From contig DDCZ01000072.1 in assembly GCA_002336485.1 (NCBI GenBank), forward strand, positions 47,073 through 96,334: 49,262 nt of DNA, given 5' to 3'. Positions 25,123 to 34,195 of this stretch are shown one piece after another. The notes beneath the pieces are model-generated. The model did no database searches, was not told where the DNA came from, and was given only the letters and a program-made list of their open reading frames with translations. The position numbers were made by a program, and so were the translations under genes. Source of the stretch: Flavobacteriales bacterium UBA1993 (GTDB taxonomy: Bacteria > Bacteroidota > Bacteroidia > Flavobacteriales_G > Salibacteraceae). Position 1 is the stretch's first letter. Each line of letters begins with the position of its first letter.

Positions 25123-28100
25123 ATGAGCGAGAAACTGTTGAAGGCGTTGATGCAATTATTTGCAATCATTGCCGATGTTGATGACCTAAATAACAAGAGC
25201 CGAATTGTAGTTGAGAACTTCTTAAAGCAGCGGTTGTCGCAGGATCAGGTCCATGTATACCTGGGTCACTATGATGAGTACTTAGAAACGCATCACAAGG
25301 TCTCCAAACGAAAGGAAGGAAAGCGAAAAAAGACTGCCGTTAATTCGGTGAAGGTTTTAAAGATTGGTACCCAAATCAATAGTGAGCTAGAGCAGAAGCA
25401 AAAAATCTTTGTCCTTCTTCGCCTCATAGAGTATATCAACATTGGAAAAACACCTTCTGAACAGGAATTGGAGTTTGTTGATACCATTTCCGAAGTCTTC
25501 AACATTCCGGATGAGGAGCTGCGAGAATTAAAGCAATTCGTTACTTGTGGAGAAAGCGAGATTGCCGACTCAGAGAAAGTATTAGTCATTAATTCGGCCT
25601 CGGAACTTAAGGGCGCTAAGGAATCAAAGCACATACAGCATGAAACTTTGAGTGGCACGCTTGCTGTGCAGAGTATCGACAGTGTAGGTATGTATGCCTT
25701 GAAATTCTTTGGGCAAGAAGAGCTTTTACTAAACGGTCAAATTTTAGATCCAGAGCGCACGTATATCCTGACTCAAGGTTCATCTATTCGAAGTTCGAAA
25801 GTCAGCCCGATATATTACAGCGACATTATTAGCAGTTTCTTAAGCGATCGAAGTGAAAACAAGATTGTCTTTGCTGCGAATGACATTACGTATCGTTTCA
25901 AGGGTGGTAAGATTGGACTTCATCCCTTAAATTTCTCAGAAGACTCCGGAAGTCTTATCGGAATCATGGGAGCTTCCGGTTCTGGAAAGTCTACCCTATT
26001 GAATATATTGAATGGCGCCTACACCCCATATTCTGGATCTGTAACGATCAACGGTGTTGACATTCACAACGACATCGATGGAGTAAATGGCATGGTTGGT
26101 TATATCAGCCAAGACGACCTCCTAATTGAAGAGCTTACTGTCTACCAAAACCTTTTCCTTAACGCAAAGTTGTGTTTTGATGGCCTAAGTGATGATGAGA
26201 TTCGAACCCGAGTAGATAGCACCCTTACTGCCCTCGGCCTTTTTGAGATCAAGGATATTCAAGTCGGTAATCCGATGAATAAAAAGATCAGTGGAGGTCA
26301 GAGAAAGCGACTTAACTGTGGTCTAGAGCTTATCCGGGAACCATCCGTCTTATTTGTTGATGAGCCTACCTCCGGACTTTCTTCTAGAGACTCGGAAAAC
26401 ATTATGGACCTTTTAAAGGAGCTTGCCTTAAAGGGGAAATTAATTTTTGTCGTGATCCACCAACCATCTTCTGAGATTTTCAAGATGTTTGATAAGCTCA
26501 TGATTATGGACACAGGAGGATTTCCGATTTACCTTGGAAATCCACTGGATGCAATCGTTTACTTCAAAACTGAAGTGCAGGCCATTAACCAAAGCGAAAG
26601 TGAGTGTACAAAGTGTGGTAACGTAAATCCCGAACAGATCTTCAATATCATTGAAGCCAAGGTTGTGGATGAGTATGGAAACCTGACTGACAATAGAAAG
26701 ACTTCACCGAAGGAATGGAACGATGTCTACAACGAAAAATTCAACAATCCTGTTAGCGACGAGAAGCCGCCAGTTCCTGAAGTTGAATTTAAGACACCAA
26801 ACTTCTTCAATCAATTCAAGGTTTTTGTAACGCGTGATGTCTTATCCAAGATCACGAATAATCAGTACTTGGCAATTAACCTTTTGGAAGCTCCGTTACT
26901 AGGATTCATTCTAAGCTACTTTTTACGATACGTAATGGTTGGTGAAGAAAGCAGTGGTGACTACGTTTTCTACGAAAACGACAACATAATCATCTACATG
27001 TTTATGTCTGTGATTGTTGCTCTATTTCTTGGACTCACTGTTAGTGCAGAAGAAATTTTCAAGGATCAAAAAATTCGAAAGCGTGAGTCGTTTCTAAATC
27101 TAAGCAAGGGCAGCTACCTGCTATCGAAAGTGATGATCATGTTTGTGCTAAGCGCCATTCAGATGTTCACATTTATATTGATCGGAAATACGATTCTCGG
27201 TGTACAAGGAATGCTTTGGGATTACTGGTTGATCCTATTCTCAACGGCTTGCTTTGCTAACATGTTGGGTCTTAATATATCTGCGAGCTTCAACTCGGCC
27301 GTCACGATATACATTCTCATTCCATTCTTAATCATTCCACAGATTTTATTTAGCGGTGTGTTGGTCAAATTTGAACGTTTAAATCCAACGATCACGTCTC
27401 AGAGCATTGTCCCTCCTATTGGACAAATCATGGCTTCGAGATGGTCATTTGAGGCACTTGCTGTTAACCAGTATATGGAGAATGAATATGAGCGTATGTT
27501 CTATCCATATGATCAGCAAATGAGTGAGGCCAATTTCAAAAAGAACTTTTGGATCCCAGCAATGAAGGCTAAAGTTGGGAAACTGAGCAACTGGCTGAAG
27601 GATAAGACGAACTATCCACAAGACGAAATTGACCGTGAATTCGAGACGATCCACAACGAAATCGCACTGCAGAATACGAAGGATATCGGGAACACCTTTG
27701 ATGAGCTGGGTTCATTCACTTCCGAGTCATTATCAAAGGAGTTGCTGGATAAGTTCAGTCTGTATTTAGGCACGCTTAACAAGCTCTACATCCGACAATA
27801 CAATTTCAACAGCGACCAGAAGGACCAGATCATTCGTGAAAAAAAATCCACTGAAGAGGATAAACAGCGATTCAACGAGCTGCGAAACAACTATGAAAAT
27901 GAGAGCCTCAGTGATTTGGTCACCAATAAAACTGAGTTTAACCAAATAAGTGAATACGACGGGCACTTAATTCAAAGAGCCGATCCTGTATTTAACTTAC
28001 CCGGTGCTTCAGGGTCTCATTTTTATGCTCCATCCAAAGTACTTTTTGGAAAACGCATGAACACAAAGGCCGCCAACGTCCTAGTGCTTTGGCTGATGTC

Positions 28101-28197
28101 TATTGGGCTGATGATTTCCCTTTACTTCGATATATTCCTCAGGCTGATGAACATGCTAGGAAACATAAAAATATTCGGGGGAAAAAAGGAATTTTAA
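25123..28197 (+). CDS. ABCG-type ABC transporter with TerB-like N-terminus
   Basis: 1024 residues. Residues 1-150 are acidic-helical and TerB-like, about 150-250 form a beta-rich FHA-like segment, and about 250-500 are the ATPase: Walker A GASGSGKST (282-290), signature SGGQRKRL (about 388) and Walker B VLFVDEPTSG (about 408). Membrane helices run from about 585 to 760, a large soluble loop spans about 780-970, and a last helix is near 985-1005 (VLVLWLMSIGLMISLYF). The half-transporter layout with ATPase first and the large loop before the last helix fits the ABCG subfamily; it must dimerise. Substrate unknown. It has its own promoter and is transcribed ahead of the HPF gene. Confidence 0.9.
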   Translation: MSEKLLKALMQLFAIIADVDDLNNKSRIVVENFLKQRLSQDQVHVYLGHYDEYLETHHKVSKRKEGKRKKTAVNSVKVLKIGTQINSELEQKQKIFVLLRLIEYINIGKTPSEQELEFVDTISEVFNIPDEELRELKQFVTCGESEIADSEKVLVINSASELKGAKESKHIQHETLSGTLAVQSIDSVGMYALKFFGQEELLLNGQILDPERTYILTQGSSIRSSKVSPIYYSDIISSFLSDRSENKIVFAANDITYRFKGGKIGLHPLNFSEDSGSLIGIMGASGSGKSTLLNILNGAYTPYSGSVTINGVDIHNDIDGVNGMVGYISQDDLLIEELTVYQNLFLNAKLCFDGLSDDEIRTRVDSTLTALGLFEIKDIQVGNPMNKKISGGQRKRLNCGLELIREPSVLFVDEPTSGLSSRDSENIMDLLKELALKGKLIFVVIHQPSSEIFKMFDKLMIMDTGGFPIYLGNPLDAIVYFKTEVQAINQSESECTKCGNVNPEQIFNIIEAKVVDEYGNLTDNRKTSPKEWNDVYNEKFNNPVSDEKPPVPEVEFKTPNFFNQFKVFVTRDVLSKITNNQYLAINLLEAPLLGFILSYFLRYVMVGEESSGDYVFYENDNIIIYMFMSVIVALFLGLTVSAEEIFKDQKIRKRESFLNLSKGSYLLSKVMIMFVLSAIQMFTFILIGNTILGVQGMLWDYWLILFSTACFANMLGLNISASFNSAVTIYILIPFLIIPQILFSGVLVKFERLNPTITSQSIVPPIGQIMASRWSFEALAVNQYMENEYERMFYPYDQQMSEANFKKNFWIPAMKAKVGKLSNWLKDKTNYPQDEIDREFETIHNEIALQNTKDIGNTFDELGSFTSESLSKELLDKFSLYLGTLNKLYIRQYNFNSDQKDQIIREKKSTEEDKQRFNELRNNYENESLSDLVTNKTEFNQISEYDGHLIQRADPVFNLPGASGSHFYAPSKVLFGKRMNTKAANVLVLWLMSIGLMISLYFDIFLRLMNMLGNIKIFGGKKEF

Positions 28198-28217
28198 CCC
28201 TTGATTGAATTATTCAT

Positions 28218-28248
28218 TTGGTTAAGATTTCCTTGAACCTTAACTTTA
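28218..28248 (+). promoter_or_regulatory. Possible promoter of the HPF gene
   Basis: TTG (28218-28220), 20 bases, TAACTTTA (28241-28248; 7 of 8 match). It gives a 5' leader of about 15 nt. Weak, so read-through from the ABC transporter gene is also possible. Confidence 0.35.
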
Positions 28249-28265
28249 ATTCAAATTGAAACTAT

Positions 28266-28568
28266 ATGAAGTGGGATATACAAACTGTAGGGTTTTCGGT
28301 CAAGGCTGAATTATTGGAATCAACGCAAGAAAGCGTTCAGAAGCTAGAGAAGTTTTATTCGCCCATCATTGGTGCTGAAGTGTATTTGAGACTAGAATAC
28401 GACGAGCAAAAAGAGAATAAGAAAGTGGAGATAAAGATGAATATCCGCGGCGAAGATGTTTTTGCCGAAACCAGGTCGTCTAGCTTTGAGCACTCACTTG
28501 CAGAAACAATAGACAAAGTGAAGAGACAGTTACTGAAAAGGAAAGAGCTCGAACGAGCTGTGAGATAA
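28266..28568 (+). CDS. HPF/RaiA-family ribosome hibernation factor
   Basis: 100 residues. The pattern IQTVGFSVKAELLESTQESVQKL, then IIGAEVYLRLEYDEQKEN and DVFAETRSSSFEHSLAETIDKVKRQLLKRKE, gives the beta-alpha-beta-beta-beta-alpha fold of HPF/YfiA proteins, given here in pieces. It lacks the long C-terminal domain, so it is a short-type factor that binds the 30S subunit and stops translation in stationary phase. It is followed within 8 bp by a strong bidirectional terminator. The start lies 68 bp after the ABC transporter stop. Confidence 0.92.
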   Translation: MKWDIQTVGFSVKAELLESTQESVQKLEKFYSPIIGAEVYLRLEYDEQKENKKVEIKMNIRGEDVFAETRSSSFEHSLAETIDKVKRQLLKRKELERAVR

Positions 28569-28606
28569 AAAAAAAGCCTCGTCCAAATGGATGAGGCTTT
28601 TTTTTT
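28567..28606. terminator. Bidirectional rho-independent terminator
   Basis: Stem GCCTCGTCC (28576-28584) pairs with GGATGAGGC (28589-28597) around loop AAAT, with one G-U pair. An A-run precedes and a nine-T run follows (28598-28606), so it terminates both the HPF gene and the convergent fabI. Confidence 0.93.
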
Positions 28607-28624
28607 ATCTATTGTTTGGAGGAA

Positions 28625-29434
28625 TTAGCCACCAAGTTTGTCCATAATTTTTGATGAAATCCCTGTCGTAGAGTACCCACCATCATGGAATAGGTTCTGC
28701 ATAGTTACATAGCGCGTAAGGTCGCTGAATAGTGACAAGCAATAATCAGCGCATGAATCAGCGTCAGCATTTCCAAGAGGCGACATTTCATCGGCAAAAT
28801 CAAAGAATTTATCAAATCCAGCTATGCCGCTACCGGCAGAGGTTACCGTTGGTGATTGAGAAATTGTGTTTACTCGAACCTTATTTCTTACTCCATAATG
28901 ATATCCGAAACTTCGGGCAATCGATTCTAATGCTGCCTTCGCGTCAGCCATATCGCTGTAAAATGGATAGGCCTCCTGAGCCGCGATATAGGACAATCCT
29001 AATATGCTTCCCCAGTCATTCATCGCATCTTGCTTCCAGGCCGTTTGCATTGTCTTATGAAATGAGAGCGCAGAAATATCAAGGGTCTTTTGATACCAAT
29101 CATGGTTCAGGTCTGTGTAGGCCTTGTTCTTTCGAACATTAGGTGACATGCCGATGGAATGAAGCACGAAATCAAGTTTTCCACCCAATTTTTCTTGCGA
29201 CTGTGTAAAGAGTGCATCGAGATCTTCCATGCTGGTTGCATCCGCTCCAATAACTTCAGTATTGCATTTTTCAGCCAACTGATTGATTGTTCCCATGCGT
29301 AAGGCAATCGGGGCATTTGTCAAAATAAACTCTGCTCCATTTTCATGTGCCTTTTCAGCAACCTTCCATGCAATTGAGCGCTCGTCTAGCGCTCCAAATA
29401 TGATTCCCTTCTTATTCTCTAATAGTTTACTCAT
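28625..29434 (-). CDS. fabI: Enoyl-ACP reductase FabI
   Basis: 269 residues, the usual FabI size. NAD-binding start GIIFGALDERSIAWKVAE (10-27), then the catalytic pair Tyr159 and Lys166 in YSDMADAK with Tyr149 upstream, matching the Y-x6-K spacing of FabI. It performs the last step of fatty-acid elongation, reducing enoyl-ACP with NADH in the cytosol. It is on the minus strand, 40 bp after recN, and may be co-transcribed with it. A shared terminator with the HPF gene ends it. Confidence 0.96.
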   Translation of the reverse strand: MSKLLENKKGIIFGALDERSIAWKVAEKAHENGAEFILTNAPIALRMGTINQLAEKCNTEVIGADATSMEDLDALFTQSQEKLGGKLDFVLHSIGMSPNVRKNKAYTDLNHDWYQKTLDISALSFHKTMQTAWKQDAMNDWGSILGLSYIAAQEAYPFYSDMADAKAALESIARSFGYHYGVRNKVRVNTISQSPTVTSAGSGIAGFDKFFDFADEMSPLGNADADSCADYCLSLFSDLTRYVTMQNLFHDGGYSTTGISSKIMDKLGG

Positions 29435-29474
29435 CTGTCCAGTTTAAGTTCGTGGGTAAAAATAAAATTGTTCT

Positions 29475-31130
29475 TCAATTATCTTCCGATAAAAGACCTT
29501 TTGCACTTTCTCGAGAGGCATCGGTAATGGAATCACCTGAGAACATACCCGCCAGTTCATCAATTCGGTTCTTTTCAGTTAGCTGAGCGAATTGCGATAC
29601 CATCCTTCCTCCTACTTCGTGTTTAAATATTTTCAGGTGGTTCTTACCCTTCGCAGCAACACCGGGAGAGTGAGTGACCGCCAAAACTTGATTGGAGCTG
29701 GCCAATCTTTGCATCAACGACCCAATCCTCTTTGCCACTTCACCGCTTACTCCAGTGTCGATTTCGTCAAAAATCATCGTAAGCGCTTTATTATCCTGAT
29801 TTGACACCGCCTTCAGGGCTAGCATTAATCGTGCGCTCTCTCCTCCAGAAGCTACCTCTTCGATCGGCTGTAAATTGTCGTCACCGTTTGCATCAAGTAA
29901 AAACGCTACTTGATCCTGACCATAAGGGCCAAATTCCTGCCCACTTTTTAGGTTAGCCACAAAGCGAGCCTTTGGCATTCCCAACTGGTGCAATAATCCT
30001 TCTACTTCATTTCCAAATTGAGATATGGACTTAGTACGAACTTTACTTAACTCATCCGCCCCGCTCGATGCCACTGCCTTATTTGTTGCCAATTGAGATT
30101 CAAGCCCAGCGAGCTCATCATCAAAGGAATCGATGCCTGATAGTTTTAACTCATAGTCATGAAGAATGCTTTCTAATTCCTTAATGCTTGATACGTTGTG
30201 CTTATGAAATAATCGATGAAGCTCGTCAAGCGTTTCTTGTGTTGTTCGTAATTGATCGGGGTCGACATTCACAGAATCCGCCGATTGCTCCACTTCATAT
30301 GTAAGATCCCTTAATTCGAGGCTTATCGACTCTAACCGCTCGCTCAGTTTTTGAAGCGGCGCAGAATAAGAAGCGATGCCATTTAGTATTCGTTGCATCT
30401 CACTCAACTGCTGCTGAATGCCGTTATCCATTTCAGAAATTTGCCCTGCCTGAGCTAGTGACTGAATAATTTCCTTGGCGTTTTCCAAAGTCTTCACCTC
30501 CTGTTCCAGTGATTCTAACTCAATATCACTAAAGTCTGACTTGCTTAGCTCATCATACTGAAATTGAAAGTAGTCTTTATCCTTTCTTACCTGAGCAGCC
30601 GCATCCAAGAGATCGTTATATCTTTTTTCAATAGCCTGGAGTTCGCCATAGGCCTTTTTATATTGATCAAATTCTACCGAAGCCTTTGCAAATGAATCGA
30701 GATGATGAAATTTAAATCCAGACGTTTGAAGCGACAAGTTCTCGTGCTGACCATGGAGGTCAATTAATTCAACCCCCAATGTGCGAAGCACATTTACATT
30801 GACAGGGGTATCATTCACAAAGGCTCTACTCCTACCATTCTGTGTTAGCTCCCTTCGAATTGTTAGTTCCTCGTATTCATCAAGTCCATTTTCTTTAATC
30901 AATGCATTGACCGTGGAATTTGCTAAAAACACTGCTTCCACAATGCATTTATCTTCCCCTTTTCTAATGGAAGCAAAATTTGATCGACCTCCTAGAATCA
31001 ATCCAATGGCCTCCAGCATTATAGACTTTCCTGCTCCCGACTCGCCGGTTATGGTCGTTAATCCATTTGAAAAACCAACAGAAGCCGAGTCAATTAAAGC
31101 GTAGTTCGATATGGATAGTTTGATCAACAT
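29475..31130 (-). CDS. recN: DNA repair ATPase RecN
   Basis: 551 residues. An SMC-like ATPase for double-strand break repair. Walker A is GESGAGKSIM (29-38), the middle (about 150-370) is coiled-coil, and Walker B with D-loop is TMIFDEIDTGVSGEVA near residue 450, followed by VLAVTHSPGVAA, the switch region. FIG. signature MLIKLSISNYALID is standard for RecN. Its promoter is divergent from that of the acyltransferase gene. It precedes fabI by 40 bp. Confidence 0.96.
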   Translation of the reverse strand: MLIKLSISNYALIDSASVGFSNGLTTITGESGAGKSIMLEAIGLILGGRSNFASIRKGEDKCIVEAVFLANSTVNALIKENGLDEYEELTIRRELTQNGRSRAFVNDTPVNVNVLRTLGVELIDLHGQHENLSLQTSGFKFHHLDSFAKASVEFDQYKKAYGELQAIEKRYNDLLDAAAQVRKDKDYFQFQYDELSKSDFSDIELESLEQEVKTLENAKEIIQSLAQAGQISEMDNGIQQQLSEMQRILNGIASYSAPLQKLSERLESISLELRDLTYEVEQSADSVNVDPDQLRTTQETLDELHRLFHKHNVSSIKELESILHDYELKLSGIDSFDDELAGLESQLATNKAVASSGADELSKVRTKSISQFGNEVEGLLHQLGMPKARFVANLKSGQEFGPYGQDQVAFLLDANGDDNLQPIEEVASGGESARLMLALKAVSNQDNKALTMIFDEIDTGVSGEVAKRIGSLMQRLASSNQVLAVTHSPGVAAKGKNHLKIFKHEVGGRMVSQFAQLTEKNRIDELAGMFSGDSITDASRESAKGLLSEDN

Positions 31131-31142
31131 TTTAATTCACTT

Positions 31143-31175
31143 CAAATCTAATTTCTATTGTGCAGTTTGACCCAA
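31143..31175 (-). promoter_or_regulatory. recN promoter
   Basis: On the minus strand: TTG (rc of CAA at 31173-31175), 22 bases, TAGATTTG (rc at 31143-31150), a perfect TAnnTTTG match, 12 bp before the ATG at 31130. Confidence 0.6.
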
Positions 31176-31191
31176 TCAAGAAATAAATTTG
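31158..31191 (+). promoter_or_regulatory. Acyltransferase promoter, divergent to recN
   Basis: TAAATTTG (31184-31191) is a perfect match, with TTG at 31158-31160 (23 bp away) or 31167-31169 (14 bp away). It ends 9 bp before the ATG at 31201 and overlaps the recN promoter, so the two may interfere. Confidence 0.6.
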
Positions 31192-31200
31192 CACACAATT

Positions 31201-32067
31201 ATGAGTATCACTGTCCTCTTCCGGATAATATCGCGCCTTCCTTTCTTTATGCTAAACCCTGCCTCTAAAGTTTTGGCTTTTGTTCTACAACACATCATAC
31301 GATATAGAAAGCAGGTGATCACCGAAAATCTAACGAAGAGCTTCCCAGACAAGGATGCAAGGTGGATAAGAGACATAAGATCCGAGTTTTACGGATACCT
31401 GGCCGATCAAGTATTTGAAACAATTAAACTGAGTACTCTATCAAATGATCAGCTTCGGGATCGAATAAGATTTGAGAATCCGGAACTCTTAAGTCAATAC
31501 AATGACTCTAACAGATCCGTAATAATCATGATGGGACATTCTGGAAACTGGGAATGGGCGGGCGCGTTAACGGCGCTTTCGTTTAACTTTAAGATGCTGC
31601 CGATTTATCGAAAAATCAAGAATAGATCGTTTAACAACTTCTACCTCTACATCCGAAGTCGATTTGGTGCAGTCCCTATTCTGGACAAAGAGGCGCCATC
31701 TATCTTGTCTAGGGAAGGGGCTCCTTTTGCCGCCGCTATGCTTGCTGATCAAACTCCAAGTGCGAAGCGAGCCTGGTGGATTTCATTCCTAAGTCAGTCT
31801 ACTCCATTCTTTCGAGGCAGTGAGGTTATGGCGCGCAGATTGAGTCACTGCGACGTGGTTTATGCACATATAAGAAGAGCGGAAAGAGGCCGATATTCGA
31901 TAATTCTGGAGGCTCCACCGACAGATTGGAGAGCAACTCAATTTGCCCTGACTTTGGGATTTGCGGAATTCTTACAAACTGAAATTACTCGGGATCCAGC
32001 AAATTGGCTTTGGTCTCATAATCGTTGGAAACATACTCCAACGAAATCGAGTTTGATTGTGTGTTAA
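31201..32067 (+). CDS. Lipid A biosynthesis-type acyltransferase (LpxL/LpxM family)
   Basis: 288 residues from ATG 31201; a TTG at 31189 lies inside the promoter. The HX4E catalytic motif is HSGNWE (His113, Glu118), with LPIYRKIKNRSF and PFFRGSEVMARRL as later substrate-binding motifs. LpxL/HtrB-like proteins transfer a secondary acyl chain to lipid A at the inner membrane; in Bacteroidota they also act on other lipids. The N-terminal stretch (about 14-32) is hydrophobic. The stop shares a TTAA palindrome with the convergent DUF4294 gene. Confidence 0.92.
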   Translation: MSITVLFRIISRLPFFMLNPASKVLAFVLQHIIRYRKQVITENLTKSFPDKDARWIRDIRSEFYGYLADQVFETIKLSTLSNDQLRDRIRFENPELLSQYNDSNRSVIIMMGHSGNWEWAGALTALSFNFKMLPIYRKIKNRSFNNFYLYIRSRFGAVPILDKEAPSILSREGAPFAAAMLADQTPSAKRAWWISFLSQSTPFFRGSEVMARRLSHCDVVYAHIRRAERGRYSIILEAPPTDWRATQFALTLGFAEFLQTEITRDPANWLWSHNRWKHTPTKSSLIVC

Positions 32068-32666
32068 ATAGCTCCGGCCTCGATCAGCTGCACAATGCTT
32101 TCGATCTCCCGATCTGCACCATAAGGATCGTAGGCGCTTCTTAGATCTTGACCAAACATTTTTGAGAACGATTGCCAAAAAAACGCAGACATATTACCGC
32201 GAAACTCTTGAAGGATTTCATAACTGGTGTCTCCCGTTTCTCTGTCGATTAGCTTGATTAGAATCTTTCCTTGGCTGGTCGACATTTTTCGGATTTCCCC
32301 ATCAAATTCCTTTTTGAGCTCTTTTTCAATTTCCTTGTAGTACTTCTTTCGCTGTCGATCGCTATCTACACCTGCAAGTTCCACCTCATATTTCTTAAGC
32401 AATTCCCCAGCTAGTTTCGCATAGGGATACATTTTCTTGACATTGTATTGCAGACGTCGGAATCGCTTCTTGGCAGTTTTCGATTTAAAGGTCCGTTCAG
32501 CTACAATATCAATATAGGGCATGTATTTTACTGGGAAAGTATCGCCGTCAAAGATCTCAGCAATCATCACAATACCATCAGATCCAGTTTGAGCCTGTGC
32601 AGATCTTGGCATCGCTCCTAGCGAGATAAAAATGATCAAGAATGAAAAAACGGTTTTCGCTTTCAT
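32064..32666 (-). CDS. DUF4294 secreted protein
   Basis: 200 residues from ATG 32666, chosen since it opens a signal peptide (MKAKTVFSFLIIFISLGAM, ending SAQAQ). The rest is basic and helical: KTAKKRFRRLQYNVKKMYPYA, then KKYYKEIEKELKKEFDGEIR (quoted in short pieces), then FFWQSFSKMFGQDLRSAYDP. This is the DUF4294 family, widespread in Bacteroidota and always secreted; function unknown. It sits 42 bp after the biotin carboxylase gene and shares its TAA with the convergent acyltransferase stop in TTAA. Confidence 0.85.
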   Translation of the reverse strand: MKAKTVFSFLIIFISLGAMPRSAQAQTGSDGIVMIAEIFDGDTFPVKYMPYIDIVAERTFKSKTAKKRFRRLQYNVKKMYPYAKLAGELLKKYEVELAGVDSDRQRKKYYKEIEKELKKEFDGEIRKMSTSQGKILIKLIDRETGDTSYEILQEFRGNMSAFFWQSFSKMFGQDLRSAYDPYGADREIESIVQLIEAGAI

Positions 32667-32708
32667 GGTAACCCAATATTCAAAGGTCATACCAAATTAA
32701 CGCAAAGC

Positions 32709-34193
32709 TTAGCTAAATCGTGTTCGGTTGCGCTTCCAGTTATTCACAGAATTATTTTCTTGCTCCTTAGAGTCTTCCTTCTTCTCAACAGAGTGAAGTG
32801 AAAGGAATGCAGCTAGAGCTAATTCGTTTTCTTGGATTTCGGCCGTCAACACCTCAGGTGTAAAATACGATTGAACAAAGTGTGTATCGAAGTTGCCCGA
32901 TTTAAAAGCCTCGTGATTGATGGCAAACTTGCAAAAGCCTAAAGTGGTAGTTACACCCGTTATCTCATATTCATCAATAGCTCGTGTCATTCGCTCTATT
33001 GCCTCATCGCGTGTGTCCGCGTACGCAATGAGTTTTGATATCATTGGATCATAATAAATCGGAATGTCCATGCCTTGTTCAAACCCATCGTCTACACGAA
33101 TACCAGGACCTTGAGGGCGGTCGTATGTGACCAACTTGCCAATGTCAGGCAAGAAATTGTTTGATGGATCTTCCGCGTAAACACGTACTTCAATCGCATG
33201 GCCTTTTCGCACAATTTGGTCCTGCGTAAACTCCAATTGGTGACCATCGGCAATAAGAATTTGTTGTCTTACGAGATCAATTCCGGTAATCATTTCGCTA
33301 ACGGGATGCTCAACTTGAAGACGTGTATTCATCTCCAAGAAATAAAACTCAAGATTCTCATCGAGAAGAAACTCAACAGTTCCGGCGCCGACATAGTTGC
33401 ACGCCTTTGAGATGTTTACCGCACATGCTCCCATAGCCTCGCGTATGGTTTCCGTAAGAACAGAAGACGGCGCTTCCTCAACAACCTTTTGATGGCGTCG
33501 TTGAATACTACACTCACGTTCAAACAAATGGACCACGTTTCCATGTGTATCCGCTAATATTTGAATCTCAATGTGTCGAGGAGATTTTACATAGCGCTCA
33601 ATAAACACACTTGGATCGCCGAATGCAGACCGCGCCTCATTCATTGCCAATTGCAATTGCTCTTCTATTTCTGATTCATTCTCAACGATGCGCATGCCCT
33701 TTCCTCCACCGCCAGCTGAGGCTTTGATAAGCAGTGGGAAACCAATTTCCTTCGCGATTGGTTTCGCTTCGTTAAAATCAGCAATTGCACCATCAGAACC
33801 AGGAACTAGCGGCACATTGTGTGATTTAGCCGCTTCCTTTGCAGCGAGCTTACTTCCCATTAGTTCCATGGCCGAGGCGGGTGGCCCAATGAGTTTTATT
33901 CCCTCTTTCTCTAACCTTCTTGCAAATTCTGGGTTCTCTGATAAAAAGCCATAACCTGGGTGTATGCCCTCCGTTTGGGTTTTCTTGGCTACCTCGATTA
34001 TCTTTTCATAATCAAGATAGGACTGATTTGATGGTGGCGGCCCAATGCAAAATGCTTCATCTGCATAGCGAACAAAAGGTGCAGATCGATCTGCTTCTGA
34101 AAAAACCGCAACGGTTTTGACACCCATTTCACGACATGTGCGCATGATCCTTAATGCAATCTCTCCCCTATTAGCGATCAGTACCTTTTTCAT
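32709..34193 (-). CDS. accC: Biotin carboxylase subunit (AccC-type)
   Basis: 494 residues from ATG 34193 (MKKVLIANRGEIALR), which is the standard AccC start; the open frame extends to 34361 but that part is antisense to the upstream barrel gene. ATP-grasp motifs are KASAGGGGKGMRIV (about 158), ERECSIQRRHQKVVEEAPS (about 236) and FLEMNTRLQVEHPVSE (about 285). It carboxylates the biotin of a carrier protein. No biotin carrier or carboxyltransferase gene is adjacent, so acetyl-CoA versus propionyl-CoA use cannot be settled. The C-terminal 40 residues are Lys/Asn/Glu-rich and unusual for AccC. It starts 2 bp after the barrel gene's stop. Confidence 0.93.
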   Translation of the reverse strand: MKKVLIANRGEIALRIMRTCREMGVKTVAVFSEADRSAPFVRYADEAFCIGPPPSNQSYLDYEKIIEVAKKTQTEGIHPGYGFLSENPEFARRLEKEGIKLIGPPASAMELMGSKLAAKEAAKSHNVPLVPGSDGAIADFNEAKPIAKEIGFPLLIKASAGGGGKGMRIVENESEIEEQLQLAMNEARSAFGDPSVFIERYVKSPRHIEIQILADTHGNVVHLFERECSIQRRHQKVVEEAPSSVLTETIREAMGACAVNISKACNYVGAGTVEFLLDENLEFYFLEMNTRLQVEHPVSEMITGIDLVRQQILIADGHQLEFTQDQIVRKGHAIEVRVYAEDPSNNFLPDIGKLVTYDRPQGPGIRVDDGFEQGMDIPIYYDPMISKLIAYADTRDEAIERMTRAIDEYEITGVTTTLGFCKFAINHEAFKSGNFDTHFVQSYFTPEVLTAEIQENELALAAFLSLHSVEKKEDSKEQENNSVNNWKRNRTRFS

Positions 34194-34195
34194 CG

